From positions 1-25,419 of the forward strand of contig JAEZUR010000044.1 of the NCBI GenBank assembly GCA_023420935.1: a stretch of DNA of 25,419 nt. The letters are read 5' to 3'. Under the pieces are notes generated by a model that had not been told where the DNA came from, ran no database searches, and saw nothing but the letters and a program-made list of their open reading frames with translations. Source of the DNA: Bacillota bacterium. Lineage in GTDB: Bacteria; Bacillota; Clostridia; Lachnospirales; Lachnospiraceae. The position numbers and the translations under genes are program-made. Positions 23,564 through 25,419 of this stretch are shown here, one piece after another; position 1 is the stretch's first letter, and the number at the start of each line of letters is the position of its first letter.

Positions 23564-24022
23564 TTACCTGATTTTTTCTGTCTTTGTTATAATAAAGCTA
23601 TTACGTTGATAAAGAGACAATGCTTTTTCATTCCATTTAGCAACATGAATTATAATAGGATCATCATTATATGTCCTAATATAATTTATTGCCCAATGTA
23701 ATAATTCCTTACCTATACCATTATTCTGGTATTTTTTATTTACAACTAAATCATCAATCTCATTTCCATAACAGGCAACACTGCCTAAAATAATCTCATC
23801 TTGAAGAAGTAAATAAATATCTTTCATTTTATTTTTCACCTGTTCAATATCCGAATAAAAATTATATGGCTGTATCTCAAGCGCATTTCTCATATCATAA
23901 AAACATTCATTATAAATAAGTTCATACTGTGAATAATATTTTTTCTGGAAGGATATTAGTTCAACATTCGGAAATGGAATTTCTTTCTCAATAAATTGCA
24001 TCTCATAAGCAATTACTTCCAT
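23564..24022 (-). CDS. GNAT family N-acetyltransferase
   Basis: A 152-residue GNAT. The N-terminal 60 residues (PNVELISFQKKYYSQYELIY) and YLLLQDEIILGSVACYGNEI form the first sheets. Motif A is LVVNKKYQNNGIGKELLHW (92-110), with the N-x-x-G-I-G loop. HVAKWNEKALSLYQRNSF is motif B with the helical Tyr. GGGGAGG is very close to the ATG at 24025 (3 bases) and 6 bases from the one at 24022, so 24022 is chosen. No clear neighbour-based hint about substrate. Confidence 0.88.
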   Translation of the reverse strand: MEVIAYEMQFIEKEIPFPNVELISFQKKYYSQYELIYNECFYDMRNALEIQPYNFYSDIEQVKNKMKDIYLLLQDEIILGSVACYGNEIDDLVVNKKYQNNGIGKELLHWAINYIRTYNDDPIIIHVAKWNEKALSLYQRNSFIITKTEKIR

Positions 24023-24071
24023 CATAAACCTCCCCTACTAATTCAAATAGCACAAAATCCAAACTAATTTT

Positions 24072-24878
24072 CTACTTCTTTAAATTCTCCTCTTTATGAA
24101 AAAAGGATTTTTCTAAAATAACAAATTCTTCATCTGTACACACTTCCCTACAATAACTACGGTATTTCTCAGATCTATTTAACATATCATTTATTTTATT
24201 ACAAGGGAAACAGTTACACTGATTACATTTCTCCACATTATGTTCCTTTGTACATTCTACTAATTCGTATGTGCACTGTTTATGAGATGAACAGCCTGTA
24301 CATTGAATCTCTTCATTTGATACAACCTTATCTCTCCAACCTACTCTATACCATAATTCTGCTACTTTATGTAAATCTTCTGCACTGTGAGCATTATATC
24401 TAGGACATTCTCTGCAGTTATCACCACATAAAGTTATTAAGTCTTCCATGGTATTACATTCTACATATAGAGCTGTTACATAATCACAATATTTATATTC
24501 ATCCAACCAACCATCATGCCACATATTATATGTATTACTATTGTAAATCTTATCTATATAATTCTTTCTTTCCTGTGGAGATGAAAAATATCTAAAATAT
24601 AGTTTATTATCCTCGTTACATAATTCAGATAAATGCTTTATTGCAAGTCCCTCAAACACTTTTTGTGTTCTAGTATAATACGATAAAATATCCGAATATT
24701 CTTTGCTTGACAAAACCCATACTACATTATTACCAGACACACTGGGTAAATATTTTTCACTTATTATTCTCTCAATTAGATCCTTATATGTTGCATTATC
24801 TGTGAAAACAAAAGGTCGTTGATGGTCACTTACATCATCGCCAAGGCATACGCTTTCTCTATTGATTAATATTTCCAT
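24072..24878 (-). CDS. Unnamed N-terminal domain fused to a DUF3795 cysteine-rich domain
   Basis: A 268-residue protein. Residues 1-133 begin MEILINRESVCLGDDVSDH and include YLPSVSGNNVVWVLSSKEY; I believe this occurs as a free-standing small protein in other bacteria but cannot name a family. Residues about 150-255 are DUF3795: CGDNCRECPRY, then CTGCSSHKQC, CTKEHNVEKCNQCNCFPC, an array of about ten Cys able to bind metal or an iron-sulfur cluster. A short Cys/Trp-rich link (120-133) joins them. GGAGG is 8 bases before the ATG at 24878. It begins 33 bases after the next Cys-containing gene, so the two are likely co-transcribed. Confidence 0.78.
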   Translation of the reverse strand: MEILINRESVCLGDDVSDHQRPFVFTDNATYKDLIERIISEKYLPSVSGNNVVWVLSSKEYSDILSYYTRTQKVFEGLAIKHLSELCNEDNKLYFRYFSSPQERKNYIDKIYNSNTYNMWHDGWLDEYKYCDYVTALYVECNTMEDLITLCGDNCRECPRYNAHSAEDLHKVAELWYRVGWRDKVVSNEEIQCTGCSSHKQCTYELVECTKEHNVEKCNQCNCFPCNKINDMLNRSEKYRSYCREVCTDEEFVILEKSFFHKEENLKK

Positions 24879-24911
24879 TATGTTCACCTCCATTTTATTG
24901 TCACTAGTTTA

Positions 24912-25373
24912 TTACTCAATTAGTCGAATCCATTCCCACCAAAAATAATGATATTCTCTTTCATAGACTTTATATTTTTCATTGCATTTCATACATTTCA
25001 TAATATAATAATCTACGTAATTACTATTTTCTACATTAACAATATTTTGGATAGTCATATTTCCATTTTTCTCTTCATCTCTTGGATTAGAATCTTCACC
25101 AAGCAAACAGCATGAGCATCCTGTTCCTTTCTTATAAAACTCTATGATTTCAATTGCCTTATCAATAAACCTTTGATTAGGTGCAATGAGGCCTCCCATA
25201 TTAAGCCCTTTTGTACTTGCTTTAATATCTTCTAGATACGGAATAAATTGCTTCATTCTTTCATTATCTTGACCTAAGGATATTATATTACAACTTGCCT
25301 CCCATACTTTATGAGTATCACGCGATAAAATATTATGTATAATTTCTTGTGTGGTTTTTGTACTTTTAATCAT
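24912..25373 (-). CDS. Cysteine-containing protein of unknown function
   Basis: A 153-residue soluble protein I do not recognise. The first 75 residues are helical (TQEIIHNILSRDTHKVWEAS, then IDKAIEIIEFYKKG). Residues 86-89 (CSCC) and 127-130 (CMKC) could form one zinc site, followed by an aromatic end YHYFWWEWIRLI. The upstream AAAGGGGTAGAG offers a possible ribosome site but is some distance from the ATG at 25373; the remaining upstream 46 bases run off the window. The gene precedes the DUF3795 fusion by 33 bases, suggesting a two-gene unit. Confidence 0.7.
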   Translation of the reverse strand: MIKSTKTTQEIIHNILSRDTHKVWEASCNIISLGQDNERMKQFIPYLEDIKASTKGLNMGGLIAPNQRFIDKAIEIIEFYKKGTGCSCCLLGEDSNPRDEEKNGNMTIQNIVNVENSNYVDYYIMKCMKCNEKYKVYEREYHYFWWEWIRLIE

Positions 25374-25419
25374 ATCATTTACTCTACCCCTTTAAATTAA
25401 CTATTCCTATTATCTAATC

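Noticed and set aside
1..25419. Integron-like cassette array or CRISPR suggested by many small one-gene modules
   Set aside because: No integrase, no repeated attC-like folds between genes and no regularly spaced repeats can be seen.

Overview
The window is low-GC (about one third G+C by eye) Firmicutes DNA. Strong AGGAGG-type ribosome sites, frequent TTG and GTG starts, short gaps and families such as DUF4256, DUF2200, DUF3795, YwbE and MmcQ/YjbR point to Clostridia, most plausibly a Lachnospiraceae-type soil or gut anaerobe. That placement is inference from gene content; no rRNA or marker gene is present. Almost every gene lies on the minus strand, so transcription runs from high to low coordinates. 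The only plus-strand genes are a 58-residue ORF and a lipoprotein.

Layout by region. 1-4100: a 1308-residue secreted protein with a transglutaminase-type domain, Ig-like domains and InlB-type repeats. 4280-6230: a GNAT whose last codons lie inside its terminator, a 58-residue hydrophilic plus-strand protein, a DUF3892 protein and a lipoprotein. 6240-8950: a probable operon reading DUF3137 membrane protein, LemA, Gre-type elongation factor, YwbE, with a recognisable promoter and terminator. 9046-11514: a cytosolic 5'-nucleotidase, a DUF4256 protein and a MmcQ/YjbR-GNAT fusion. 11580-14385: DUF4241 protein, YjaB-like GNAT, MBL-fold hydrolase and a small membrane protein carrying a decarboxylase beta-subunit motif. 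14417-15626: two overlapping flavodoxin-fold genes. 15664-21720: GNATs, DUF2200, an NTF2-GNAT fusion, an AAC(3)-family acetyltransferase, DUF1697, a frameshifted GNAT, an alpha/beta hydrolase, a DUF4440 protein and a nucleotidyltransferase. 21894-25373: a DinB pseudogene with an internal deletion, a P-loop kinase-like protein, an ORF fragment, two GNATs, a DUF3795 fusion and a cysteine-containing unknown.

Taken together, this is an accessory region made mostly of unrelated one-gene modules that modify, detoxify or bind small molecules. I count eight GNAT domains (one broken) plus one AAC(3)-type acetyltransferase in 25 kb. Two modules are visibly decaying, which fits turnover in a gain-and-loss hotspot. 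I see no transposase, integrase, phage gene, CRISPR array, tRNA or rRNA. The best leads for new biology are the GGADGPTSIF motif at the start of a non-decarboxylase membrane protein, the enzyme-GNAT fusions, the DUF3795 fusion with its Cys-containing neighbour, and the co-transcription of a Gre factor with LemA and DUF3137. No complete new system can be proven from the sequence alone.
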